Source: Crambe crambe (Eukaryota; Porifera; Demospongiae; Poecilosclerida; Crambeidae). From it: a stretch of 64,000 nucleotides of DNA. The position numbers were made by a program, and so were the translations under genes. Positions 1-9,618 of the stretch are shown one piece after another. The stretch spans positions 9,430,485 through 9,494,484 of the forward strand of contig OZ004583.1 of the NCBI GenBank assembly GCA_963924555.1, in the 5' to 3' direction. Under the pieces are notes generated by a model. That model worked only from the letters and a program-made list of their open reading frames with translations, searched no databases and was not told the DNA's origin. Position 1 is the stretch's first letter. Each line of letters starts with the position of its first letter.

Positions 1-1
1 A

Positions 2-133
2 TTCACGAATGACTTTGTGCAATTGCTGGACTGGCTGTACTCTATGAGTTCCGAAAGTGTTGGGAGCATGGTGGCACGCTTGGATTTTAATGGTTTCTAC
101 AGGACCCGGTACACACCCACACATACACAGTAA
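2..133 (+). CDS. 3' end of an unidentified gene (C-terminal 43 codons)
   Basis: An open frame enters from the left edge and ends at a TAA at 131-133. The peptide contains NDFVQLLDWLYSM and ends in RYTPTHTQ; composition looks like normal protein. A consensus acceptor-like tttctacag lies inside, so an intron boundary near 110 cannot be excluded. The downstream minus-strand gene ends about 100 bp away, so the two are convergent. I do not recognise the family from so short a piece. Confidence 0.45.
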   Translation, partial: FTNDFVQLLDWLYSMSSESVGSMVARLDFNGFYRTRYTPTHTQ

Positions 134-234
134 AAAAATAAGTCGTCCATTGCAAGATTAAAAACAAAAACCACAAATTATAATGACATTGATAGCACGT
201 GCACACCATAAGAATGTTTAACCAAGCACTGGAG

Positions 235-1116
235 CTAAAGGAGTAAACAACAACTCGTTTCTTTATCCTCTTGGTCTCGAGGAAGGAGTGGAGTAGCTTC
301 ACTTGCTCCATGGCTACGTCCTTTCCGTCTGTGATTCCTGTGAAGTCCTACAAAAGAGTGGCAGTTGGTACCACAGCACACAACTGTTACACAGTCTACC
401 TACCCTCATGCTGATGGTTTTCTGGGCTGGTTGCTTCAGGAGTAGCCACAGGAAGATGTGCTGTGCAAAGAGATAACCATTACAATGAAATTTTCGCATC
501 AAACCTACTCTGTCCATCTTCCAGTGGCCTCTTCTCTTGTAGAGGCCCAACTGGTTCTTCTGCTAGCAATAACTTTGGTTGGTCAGGGTACGCGAACCGT
601 CGAGAGGCTGGGATCTGAGTTGCAGTAGTGTAACCTCCATCTTCATGACTATCTCTGCTGTCGTCATCCCCATCATGAGGTAACGGGCGTGGCCGACCAT
701 CTGAATAAAATCCAGTCTGGTGCCTGTCTGGTGGGGACGAGGAAGGGCTCTCTAAGATCTAAGAAAATGAATCACGTCACCTGCATAACAAGTGTAGCTG
801 CTAGCAACCTACCTCTGAGTTAATATCTTGCTGATAGTCGTAATCCATCTGCTCGGGTGTATGAAAACTAGTCGGACTGTCTGTGTACGGAGAAGATGAT
901 ACTTCTTGCCTACCTGGGGTTTATAGCTCTACGGTCACCATCCTATTTTAATAGATAAGACTAACTTTGGGGAGTGATATAAGCTGAAGCATGTCCAGAA
1001 GTCGTAAACCTGTCCTTTCCCGATCCAGGTATGTCAACGCCTTCGCTACCTCCAACCTCCTCCATGACTGTCGATGGGCGGAGGCGCAAGGGTGAGGGGT
1101 AAGGATCGTCATTCAT
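235..1116 (-). CDS. Unidentified Pro/Ser/acidic protein with a cysteine-rich C-terminus
   Basis: Five exons on the minus strand (1116-966, 913-813, 758-509, 460-404, 347-235) join in phase to give 223 aa. The start could also be the ATG at 1065, which shortens the protein by 17 residues. The sequence is mostly disordered: Ser/Pro-rich, with DSPTSFHTPE and an acidic DGDDDSRDSHED stretch. It ends with a dileucine-like TPLLPR and a CCLLL tail, which hints at lipid modification or membrane sorting. No globular domain is visible and I do not recognise the family. It shares a short divergent promoter with the secreted protein gene at 1185. Confidence 0.55.
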
Positions 1117-1184
1117 TCTCCTGCAAATCATTAATGCGCATGCGCTTTTTTGCCGTAGAAACCGGATTGAAAAAAAGCTCAATC
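1117..1184. promoter_or_regulatory. Shared divergent promoter region
   Basis: Only 68 bp separate the start of the minus-strand gene (ATG at 1116) from the ATG of the secreted protein at 1185. The interval holds a short CpG-containing stretch (atgcgcatgcgc, 1133-1144) of the NRF1-like type. Promoter function is inferred from the head-to-head arrangement. Confidence 0.35.
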
Positions 1185-1945
1185 ATGAAAGGTTTCTTAG
1201 TGGTACTGTGTTTCTTTATCGTTTCTTTTAAATGGTGTGATGCCAAGCCAGTTGGTAAGTGAATAATTTTACTGCCCTGCTTTTGATAGGTCTGTTAAAT
1301 TTATATTCATAATCCAGAACACATTGCATGCTCCCCTGATGCATCATGCCCAGAAGGTTATGTATGCGGAGAAGGAAGCTACTGCATCCATATCTTAACT
1401 ACCACACTTTCATTTGGTTCTGAATCAGGTGAGAATAAGCTAGCAGAAATGGTATCTTACTTATTAAATCACATATAGGTGATGGAGTCGATGTGGGGTC
1501 CAGCGGTGGTGGATATCGCAAGAAGAAAGATGCTGGAGGTGAAGAATCAAACTCTGTTACAACAAGAAATTTATTCTTTCGCAAGAAGAAATCAGCAAGT
1601 GTCAAAGATACTAAGGTCGGTATGTATCGGTTCACCAACAATAAAGAAATGGGACCTAATACGAAATTGGAGAAAACAAATATAAATATAAAATTAAGTG
1701 ATAAACCTCAAACAAAGAGCCTCGTCTTGTTAAAAGAAAAACTAAAGCATTTAAGTGAAATGAAAAAAGACTTATTAATGAAGATTGGAGATATACAAGA
1801 CCGTATTCATGATCATGAAGTAAAAACTGCAGCAGTGGTTGATGGTATTATTGTTGAGGGACAAGAGAAAAAGTTTTTGGTAGGAGATGTTCCTGGAGAC
1901 TTTGCACCCCTCATTGATTTGGGAGACTATGAGAATTTCTTGTAG
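1185..1945 (+). CDS. Secreted coiled-coil protein with a small cysteine module
   Basis: Three exons (1185-1254, 1318-1428, 1479-1945), all joined at phase 1, give 215 aa. Residues 1-20 form a clear signal peptide (MKGFLVVLCFFIVSF, then CDA). Next comes a four-cysteine module with about five residues between cysteines (CSPDASCPEGYVCGEGSYC), similar to the follistatin N-terminal (FOLN) module seen in the neighbour at 3104. The rest is Lys/Arg-rich and then a helical heptad-like region (about residues 140-180). It is the first of three tandem secreted coiled-coil genes. Function is unknown; an extracellular structural or matrix role is inference. Confidence 0.7.
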
Positions 1946-2156
1946 CTGGTTACCCGTTAATTTCTTCAGACTTGAACTGATACATCGGGACTATAACATT
2001 ATTCATTGGGCCTCATTCACCAAACATTATTATATTCAGACTGTTGACATTATTTTTGATACTGTGTACCTAATTTTCGTACTGACGGGAAAAATTGAAT
2101 TTGCGGACATGCGCAATACGTAGCTATAGATACGTCATTTCGACTTCTTTTTCAAG

Positions 2157-2973
2157 ATGAAGTTGGCATCATTCACTTTTATTGTTCCATTCTTCCTTAC
2201 CCTCTGTCAAGCAGGGGAAAGCGGCAAGTTAACTGCGTGTTTAATAGCTAGAGTAATGTATTGGTTTCAGCTGGCATGCAGTGGCTAGTTATGCTGAGCA
2301 AATAATATAGCAAAATTTACCAGGAGTGCAATAGCTATATGTATTATTTGTAGATGTACATCGAGATTTATGGCGACGAGATGCTGGAGATGAGTTAGAT
2401 GCTCAGTTGCAAGAGGAACTTGCCTTACTCAATGAGAAAATTGAAGATTTGCAGGCAACTACAGATAAAAAAGAAGTAAAAGAAGGAGTGATGAAAGTTC
2501 AGATAACATCTATGGACACAGATCACAGTGATGTCATAGCCGACGATGACAGTCTGTGGACATATCAGCGAATAAGAGGGCTAGTATCACAACTGAACAC
2601 TGCAATATACGCTTATGCTGATCGACTTTCTACACAGGTCACGACATATCGCAAGTATCGCGAGAAGTTTAGGCAGTGCAGTGGAAAGTTGGAACAGGCA
2701 GTTCATGGGCAGAGGAATGCAGTTCAAGATAAAATAAAACTACAGGAGGCTTTGGATGATTTGCAGTCCAAGCACGATGCCCTTCAGCAAGTTTATGAAA
2801 AGGTTAAGGACATCAATGAGGATAACAGGCAACTCATTGAGAACCTACGGGCAAATAGAGATAGATGCGTTCAGACCCTATCTAACAGGAAGAAAACTAT
2901 CGATAGCTTGAGGACCCAAGCTACTGAACTGAGGAGGCAAATAGCTCGTTACAGAGCAAGAGGACATAAGTAG
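2157..2973 (+). CDS. Secreted coiled-coil protein
   Basis: Two exons (2157-2223, 2354-2973) give 228 aa. The intron starts with GCAAGT, a canonical GC-AG donor, and keeps phase 1. A signal peptide is evident at residues 1-20 (MKLASFTFIVPFFLTLCQAG). The rest is almost entirely helical, Glu/Lys/Gln/Arg-rich, with long heptad patterns such as LALLNEKIEDLQ near the start and QTLSNRKKTIDSL near the end, indicating one long coiled coil broken at about residues 55-85. Only one cysteine pair candidate exists. It shares gene structure and layout with the flanking secreted genes, consistent with tandem duplication followed by divergence. Confidence 0.7.
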
Positions 2974-3103
2974 TCAGAGCTTTGAAAAAACGAAGTCAGA
3001 ACAAAATAATATAGCTAGCATGTCATACCATACAGTTACTTCATCATCATACATACCCATCTATTGAGCATGCTCAGTGCGTGTCTATAGTAACACAAGT
3101 TCA

Positions 3104-5047
3104 ATGGCGCAGGTATACTTTTTTCTCGTGCTCATCTCATGTATCGTTTTACTTCAGAATTGTTTTGGATCTTTACTACAAAATGATAGTAAGTTGCACA
3201 TGGCTGTTGCTGCTACTTAAGCAGCTGGAAAACTAATATGGTACCAGGTAGCTAAATTAAATTTTTATCCTGACAGGTCTTGATCTCGTACATAGGCTCG
3301 AAGAGAGAGAAATACGAATAGAAATGAACCATGGGAATGAAGTACACATTGACACTGACAGCAAGGAAGATACAATCTACGAGGAAGACTTAAAAAGAAT
3401 ACTAGCAGAGAATAAAAATCACATGATATTACTTGAAGAATTAAAAAATGAGGAAATGGAACCAGCAGATGACCACACAGCACTACTGAATGAAATAAAC
3501 AGTAACGAAGAAGAGTCGTCAAGACATGATATCATGAGGGCAGAGGATGAAGCATCTAAAGGACCGGTAAAAAAAATTAAGGTGGCACTCAGTAAAGCAA
3601 CAGTAGACGAATATTCCAACGTGAACCCTATGAAACTAGAAGACGTAGAGATTGAAGCACTCTTGAAAGAAATAGAGAACGAGGAGGGACAACAAAGGAA
3701 TGGTTACATCAATTATTTGAGAGCAATTGCAAAGGATCAGCAAATGATAATAACAATTTTGAATAAACTGAAAGAACTAGCAGAAAAGGAACCATGCAAT
3801 TCAGATGACTTGGTAGAAGAGATTGCTGCCCTGAAAACCCTGAAAACATCCATGAGAAATGTACACGATTTACCATTACTACAAAGGAAAAAACGATCAG
3901 AAGTCAAAGACAGATTGAAATTGGCAAAGGTACAACGGGACAAACTCCTCAAACTTATCAGAGAATTAAAGAAGTATAAAAACCTATCGAGTGAAAAAGA
4001 CCAGGCAAGTTCCCTGATGAAAGTTAATACCGAAAAGAAACAACTTTGTATTGAAGTGAAACAAAAGAAACAGGAGATTGAGGAGGAATATAACGATCTA
4101 AAAATGCGATTAAAGCATAAAAGAGACCATGTGATGAAACTTCTGAACGATATTTTGATAGAAGAAGAAACTGGTGAATTAGCGAAGAAGCCCAGCGTAA
4201 CAATTGTAAGGAGGACCAGAGTGGCAGGTCGTGTAGACCAAGATCGTTGCAGACGTTGCGAGGACCTGAACGAAGAAGAAGTGTGTGGAGCTAACGGAAA
4301 GACATATCGGTCCCTTTGTCGTGCCATTAACTGTGCTGGACTGCACATGAGTGACATTTCTTACGGTCCTTGTATCAGAAAGGTTAGAGTCGAGTGTTGT
4401 TTATTTTAAAATACACTGTATCATGCAGGACGTGTGTGCCAATGCTAAATGCTCAACTGGGGAAGTCTGTGTTGCGATGACATATGCTACATGTCTTACC
4501 CTCTACACCAAGGACGGCTTCAAGAAATTTTCGTGCGAACGCTATCTTTGTGGTAAGTATTTAGCCAGCTGGCTATTATGCAAAATTATTTTTAACAAAC
4601 AAATAAATTAGTGAAGGTAGGTAACTGTAACCTAGAGAAGTTTTCTGAAGTATGTGGAACAGATGGGAAGACATACAGCTCTCTCTGCCACTTGTACAAA
4701 GCTGGCCAAAAAATGGTTTACACGGGAATATGCCGTCAACATCTCTGCACCGGAGAGGTGTGTGGAGCAGATAAGAATACATACGAGTCTTCTTGTCATG
4801 CTCGTGCACACAAAATGAGAATTGACTACAAGGGGCATTGTTTTCGGTGAGTGCTGAATTGTTTCGTCATATATAATAGCCATCACATTGAAATTCATTA
4901 TAGTGCTTCTCCAGGATCACGGAGTCAGGTGACCAGCTGTAGAATTATAAGATCAACTGGGCGTTGCCAAAAAGAGGTTCTATGCAGAAACCCTCGTATA
5001 CCAGTGGACAGCTGCTGTCCTATTTGTGGTATATTATCATGTATACA

Positions 5048-5108
<61 letters not shown>

Positions 5109-5664
5109 ATCTATAGGTGGTGTGGTGGAGGTGACCCTGGATACCAGATTAGTGTCAGATTTTGTTTCTCAGTGGGAAGGAAAAAATCACTTGTATGTTT
5201 TGATAAATATGTTTCGTGGAATGCTGCCAAAGTATGCTGGGGATAAGTGTGATCTCTCAGGCTCTATGACTGATGGTGGCAACATTTCACTTGTTTTGGA
5301 AGCAATTAATGCAGGAGACCATGCATTATGTGAATCAGCTTTAATGCATCTGGCCAAGAAGATCAATAACAATCATTCTTTCCCAATGCGCCCTACCTTT
5401 AAAATAGCTGCAAATATAATCGAGATTATAACCAGGGAAGGACTTAAAACACTTCAGGATAAAATTACTAAAACTCCCGAGAAAATAAAAAATGTGATTG
5501 GTACGAAAATTGGAGAAACTTTGGAAGAGACGGAGGATAGACTCGATGAGGTGGAGGAAATTGATGATTATGATTACGAAGATGAAGAGAGCATTGGATG
5601 GATTTCTTCAGCATCGTATTTTTTGGTTATTTCTTCCATTGGTATGGTAACACTGCTGTTCTAA
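3104..5664 (+). CDS. Secreted, GPI-anchored-type coiled-coil/Kazal protein, RECK-like C-terminal half
   Basis: Six exons (3104-3188, 3277-4382, 4429-4552, 4612-4846, 4904-5028, 5117-5664) are phase-consistent and give 740 aa. After a signal peptide (1-26) come about 310 residues of charged coiled coil. Kazal-type modules follow: residues ~352-397 (EEVCGANGKTYRSLC), a follistatin-like FOLN segment ~398-438, Kazal 2 ~443-475 (VCGTDGKTYSSLC) and Kazal 3 ~477-516 (VCGADKNTYESSC), then a VWC/CHRD-like CCPIC motif near 555. An acidic DDYDYEDEE stretch precedes a 17-residue hydrophobic end (ASYFLVISSIGMVTLLF), as in GPI-attachment signals. Three Kazal motifs plus CCPxC plus a GPI tail recall RECK, a metalloprotease inhibitor, but the N-terminal half is unlike RECK. 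The protease-inhibitor role is inference. Confidence 0.7.
5050..5102. repeat. (AT)n microsatellite in intron 5 of the Kazal gene
   Basis: About 26 uninterrupted AT units fill most of an 88-bp intron and end just before the tctatag acceptor at 5116. Its length is likely to vary between individuals. Confidence 0.9.
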
Positions 5665-5707
5665 TAATTGTCTGCATAGCTACCAATTATTACTACCATA
5701 ACCTCAA

Positions 5708-6892
5708 TTATTGTTGTTCAAAAAATGGCAGATGTGACAGAAAATTTATGTCTGAAGAATCACTGTCAGTACTGCTAACTTCAATGGCATGTTTATCTTG
5801 AGGAATGTAAAGTTGGTAGGGGGCTTGCATTAATTTCTCACAGTCTGGTTGTATTGCTGTTATTTTCCTAAATGCCACGCAGTGTAAGTGAGTATCTTTG
5901 AAGTATTTCCAGCGATGGAACCCAATAGACTCTATGCAGAACTTCCAAGCCTTCATCATAGGGGCATGTTTATTTTGGTGAGAACTGTCTGGGGTTATCA
6001 ACAGGAGGAGACCATGAAGTCTAAGTAAACGGTGAGCTCTGATGCAGCATTTGAGGCGCTGTTGAGGGAGGGGTAGATAGGAGAGAAGAAGTGAGAAGAC
6101 GACAATATCATAATTCTCAGCATACAGAATCTTCTGTTTCAAAGGGGATGGGGCTCTTGGGATGTGGTCAGTCTTATCGTGTATAGGAACTGAGAGAAAA
6201 TCACACTCCAGCACACTCTGAACAGAAAGGAACAATTATTATTATTATTAATAATTGACACCCACTCTCCCTTGCCATACCGGATGTGCAGGAGCAATAT
6301 CGATAGCAGTGACTTGAAACTGTGGATAAGATTGGAATGGATTGTAACAGCTCCCCACATCCAAGAGAGAAAGGCGTCTAGTACAAAACTCCTCAACCAC
6401 TTCTGCTACCTTGTCTTCTGTGCAGACGGGAAAAGGGGTGGAGACGAGAGTTGGCATAGAATGGTTCATCCTTCTCAGGTCCTTTAGCAAGAGTTTACGG
6501 AGAGCACCCTCTGGGCTAAAATACTCTTTAATTGCCTCTGTGCACCATAAAATTCGGCTTCCACTCCTGCCTCCTTCTCCCTCCGTCCATGGCCCAGTGG
6601 CTAACTGATGCATGGCACGAGAATACTCCTCCAGGGACTCTCGGTCAGCAAGCAACCTTGACCACACTCCTTCACGATCACAGCCTGTAGAAAAGAACAG
6701 CCTGGTACCTAGTCTCGCCCGATTCTTTCTATACTGGCTATGATGCTGGTAAGTGAGTACCCATGCCTATTTACCTATGCACTTACCTGATCGAATCTCT
6801 CTCCTAAGACGTGCATGAAGTGCTTTGACCGTATCAGCCTGCTTCCTCGCTTCAATCGCATCACCGTCACTGGTCTGGAGAGAAATGGCCAT
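5708..6892 (-). CDS. SAMTOR: SAMTOR / BMT2, S-adenosylmethionine sensor upstream of mTORC1
   Basis: Three minus-strand exons (6892-6787, 6684-6281, 6217-5708) give 339 aa, close to the size of the human protein. SAMTOR (BMT2, C7orf60) is a class I methyltransferase-fold protein that binds SAM and, when SAM is low, represses mTORC1 through GATOR1/KICSTOR. Family signatures seen here are LLDVGSCYNPF at about 142-152 (SAM-binding motif I), an acidic strand-end ID in TAIDIAP, VVFSLLLSYLP, the highly conserved LLLLITPDSSHQNKHA, and a late YIPQD motif. The gene ends only 44 bp from the stop of the convergent Kazal gene and starts 73 bp from the divergent glutaredoxin gene. Confidence 0.93.
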
Positions 6893-6965
6893 GACACATA
6901 ATATACTGAAAGAGGTAAAGATCGTTAATCAACTCGTAGAGAGAGCCGAGTCAGCAAAAATTAGC
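6893..6965. promoter_or_regulatory. Shared promoter between SAMTOR and glutaredoxin 2
   Basis: The two ATGs are 73 bp apart and face away from each other, so both promoters must overlap here or lie within the neighbouring 5' sequence. No TATA box is visible. The role is inferred from spacing. Confidence 0.35.
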
Positions 6966-7503
6966 ATGATTTTAAGGTCTGCGGTCTTTTTAGGAGTCTC
7001 TTTGCACCGCCATTTGCATTCATCTTCTTCGTCTCTCTGGAATCTTCTATGCAAATCAAGTTACCCTAGCGTCAAGAGTGAGTCCTAGTCCTCCCTAGTA
7101 GCCTAGTGCTGTATCAATCCTATCATGATGTTCATGTCCTAGGAATGGCCAATGCATTTGTGGATGAAAGTATAAAGGAGAATAAAGTTATGGTATTTTC
7201 CAAAAGCACTTGTCCTTTTTGTGTGATGGCCAAAAGGACATTGGATAACACTGGTGCTGAATATAAAGTAGTTGAACTGGATGTGCGAGGTTAGTATCTT
7301 CTTTCTCTTTCTCTTATACTCCTCATTCTGATCCAGGTGATACGTCTGCTGTCCAGGACTACTTGTTGCAACTGACTGGTTCTCGTACAGTGCCTAGAGT
7401 TTTCATAAGTGGAAAATGTATTGGAGGAGGTACTGATGTGAAGGCTCTGGCTGACCAAGGAAAGTTGATTCCTATGCTAAAGACAGCTGGAGCATTATCC
7501 TAA
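6966..7503 (+). CDS. GLRX2: Glutaredoxin 2-like, probably mitochondrial
   Basis: Three exons (6966-7077, 7143-7289, 7337-7503) give 141 aa. Residues 1-37 are Arg/Ser/His-rich and lack acidic residues (MILRSAVFLGVSLHRHLHSS), like a mitochondrial targeting signal. The glutaredoxin core follows: active site CPFC at residues 61-64 in KSTCPFCVMAKR, the TVPRVFI cis-proline loop and the CIGGGTDV glutathione-binding loop. The enzyme reduces glutathione-mixed disulfides. A second in-frame Met at residue 39, just after the targeting region, could give a cytosolic form. Vertebrate GLRX2 has CSYC at the active site while this one has the GLRX1-type CPFC, so the subfamily call rests on the targeting region. 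Confidence 0.88.
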
Positions 7504-8179
7504 TCACTCACTCTTAACATTATCTAATTACACAATAATTTGACCGCAAGTGGTCGTTCAATCTAAATTTCCTGCAGCCTAATAGACAGGATATACAGTA
7601 TAAAGTGCGAGGCATGCCGGCATGCATGCAGCATTGGCTGGCCTGACGATCTATGCGCGGTGCAACAGCTGAGCCGGGTACGGGTAGATAAGCTCCAGTA
7701 TTGATATTTGCTCGAGCAGCTAACAGCAGTTTAGAAGCCAGCGCGGTACGGTCAGACTGTTGGTGGTATGGTGGCAGGTTAGTCCGCTTGCTAATAATAT
7801 AATGTAGCTAGTAGCTAGCTAGGAAAATCAGAGTGATGGCTTCGGGAGCGGACACAGCAGTATATCCAAACTGTGTACTTGCATGTTATAGATAGATGGA
7901 CTGTATTGAGTTGAATGATCTGAGTCTGAGTTATTTAGTAAACTTTATTCTTGGAAATAATTGTGTAGTTGTCTGGTAGTTTAATAGCAAGCTGTGCAGT
8001 CATTCAAGTTATCTGTGCAGTCTGCCTGTCAATGAACTGCAAGCATTGATTGAAATATCACTAATTGGCAGCTGATAGCGATGATAGCAAAAGAATTAAT
8101 AGGCCTAAGAATTTCTTGCACTTGTTCAGCCAAAGTGATGTGGAGTGCATGTTTATTTTGCTGCAGGTAGCCTCATCTA
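7504..8179. other. Upstream region of the FoxP gene; no coding sequence seen
   Basis: This 676-bp interval shows no supported exon. It contains a palindromic gcatgccggcatgcatgc stretch near 7611 and several agctagctagc words. A 5' untranslated exon is possible near 7760-7790, where ggtggcag is followed by gttagt, but cannot be shown without transcripts. Confidence 0.4.
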
Positions 8180-9576
8180 ATGGCTGCAGATTCTCCGGTC
8201 TTTGCAACACTCCGACATCCCATTCCCACCACTTCTTGCTCCTCCTCACCTTCCAGATCTACTGCATCCTTCCCTGGCACTGAGCCACGCCTCCCTGCTT
8301 CTGACCCCTTGCAGGGACTGATCCAGGAAATGGCCCTGAGTGCTGTCATTCAAAAACACAGCTCCTCCGTCTCAGCCCCGCCCACTGCACCCTCACCTCA
8401 CACTAACGGCACTATCATTAAGAATTACATTATCCAGCCACCTACTTCCTCGGGTCCCCCTTTTAGTGAATCACCCGTTCAACCCCCACCATCCACCATT
8501 GCATCCCTGACTCAGCAGAACCACACAGCTCAAGGTCCCAGTGTGGTTCTTGCTCCAAGTAACATGCAGCAAGGCTTCATCACCCTCTCAGCCACGGCCT
8601 CACAGGCCAGTGGAGGTGTCTCTCTCCTGCAGGCTCATCAGCCCAGTCCTGTTATCCAAGGTGCTCCCTTGACACTGCCTCAGTTTCAAGAGGTGGCCAC
8701 TGCTAACCCGACCAATATGGTTCAGTTGACACCCGTGTGTTATGGTAGCACTCAGACACCTCTCCCCTCGCCTGCTGTGGACCGTTCAGCTGTCTTGCAG
8801 CAGCAGAATATCGTTGGGTAAGTCAGTCTAACAGTTGGTGTTTGATGTGGTGAGCGGGAGGGTCAATGACGTAAGGTTGAATGCAATGAGCATTACTAGT
8901 GCTATCTGTTGCGTGGTACAATTGCAGCACCTGTTTCCCCTGCAGACCAATGGACTTACTAGACTAGACACTATGCTCTCATTCAAACTTGATGTCTTGC
9001 TGCAAGCTTTTGATTTCAGACTGTGACATTTTTAATCAATGTAATGTAGGAGACGAACAGATGTAGTCCAATGTGTAATAGGATGTACGTAGCATGTAAG
9101 AGGTGCATGCAGTTGATTCACCTCTCAGTTGAATGGTTAACACTTTTCAATCTTTGTACCATTACTGTACTGTTAGTATCTTTTGTTATCATTGTAGTCC
9201 TTTTTGCTCTTAGAACTCTATTGATCTGCATGGTGTATCATGTATGCATTTCGAGCAGCTCTTTAGCCTGCTGTTACTTTAGAAGATTTGAGCCGACTTG
9301 TGTGCCTAATTTTATGTTGTTTATTTATTTGTGTACTCACGTTGCATGCTTGAGTTAATGGCGGCTTGAAGTAGTGTGTAGTGGGGAGGGAATGGAATGC
9401 TCTGATGTGTTTCAAGCAAAAGCTAGTTCTCACTCTGTCTCTGATTCTTGCTTATTCTGCCATGACATTACTAACTCCTTCATCTCGCACTCCAGGCTAC
9501 CTATGGCAACAACTTGCTCCATGGTAGGTCAAAGTTCAGCTCCAGTTCAAAATTATTCTCTCACAGCTGGTAAGTG

Positions 9577-9618
<42 letters not shown>

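Noticed and set aside
87-230. Hydrophobic minus-strand tail MVCTCYQCHYNLWFLF
   Set aside because: Spliced phase from the previous exon reads another frame and stops at 235; the hydrophobic frame also overlaps the + strand gene end.
3737-4357. 206-codon minus-strand ORF
   Set aside because: It is the exact antisense of the Lys/Glu-rich coiled coil of the Kazal gene; Ser/Phe/Leu composition is the mirror of that codon use.
9071-9358. 95-codon hydrophobic + strand ORF in FoxP intron 1
   Set aside because: T-rich intron DNA gives Leu/Phe/Val/Cys codons; no flanking splice signals in phase.
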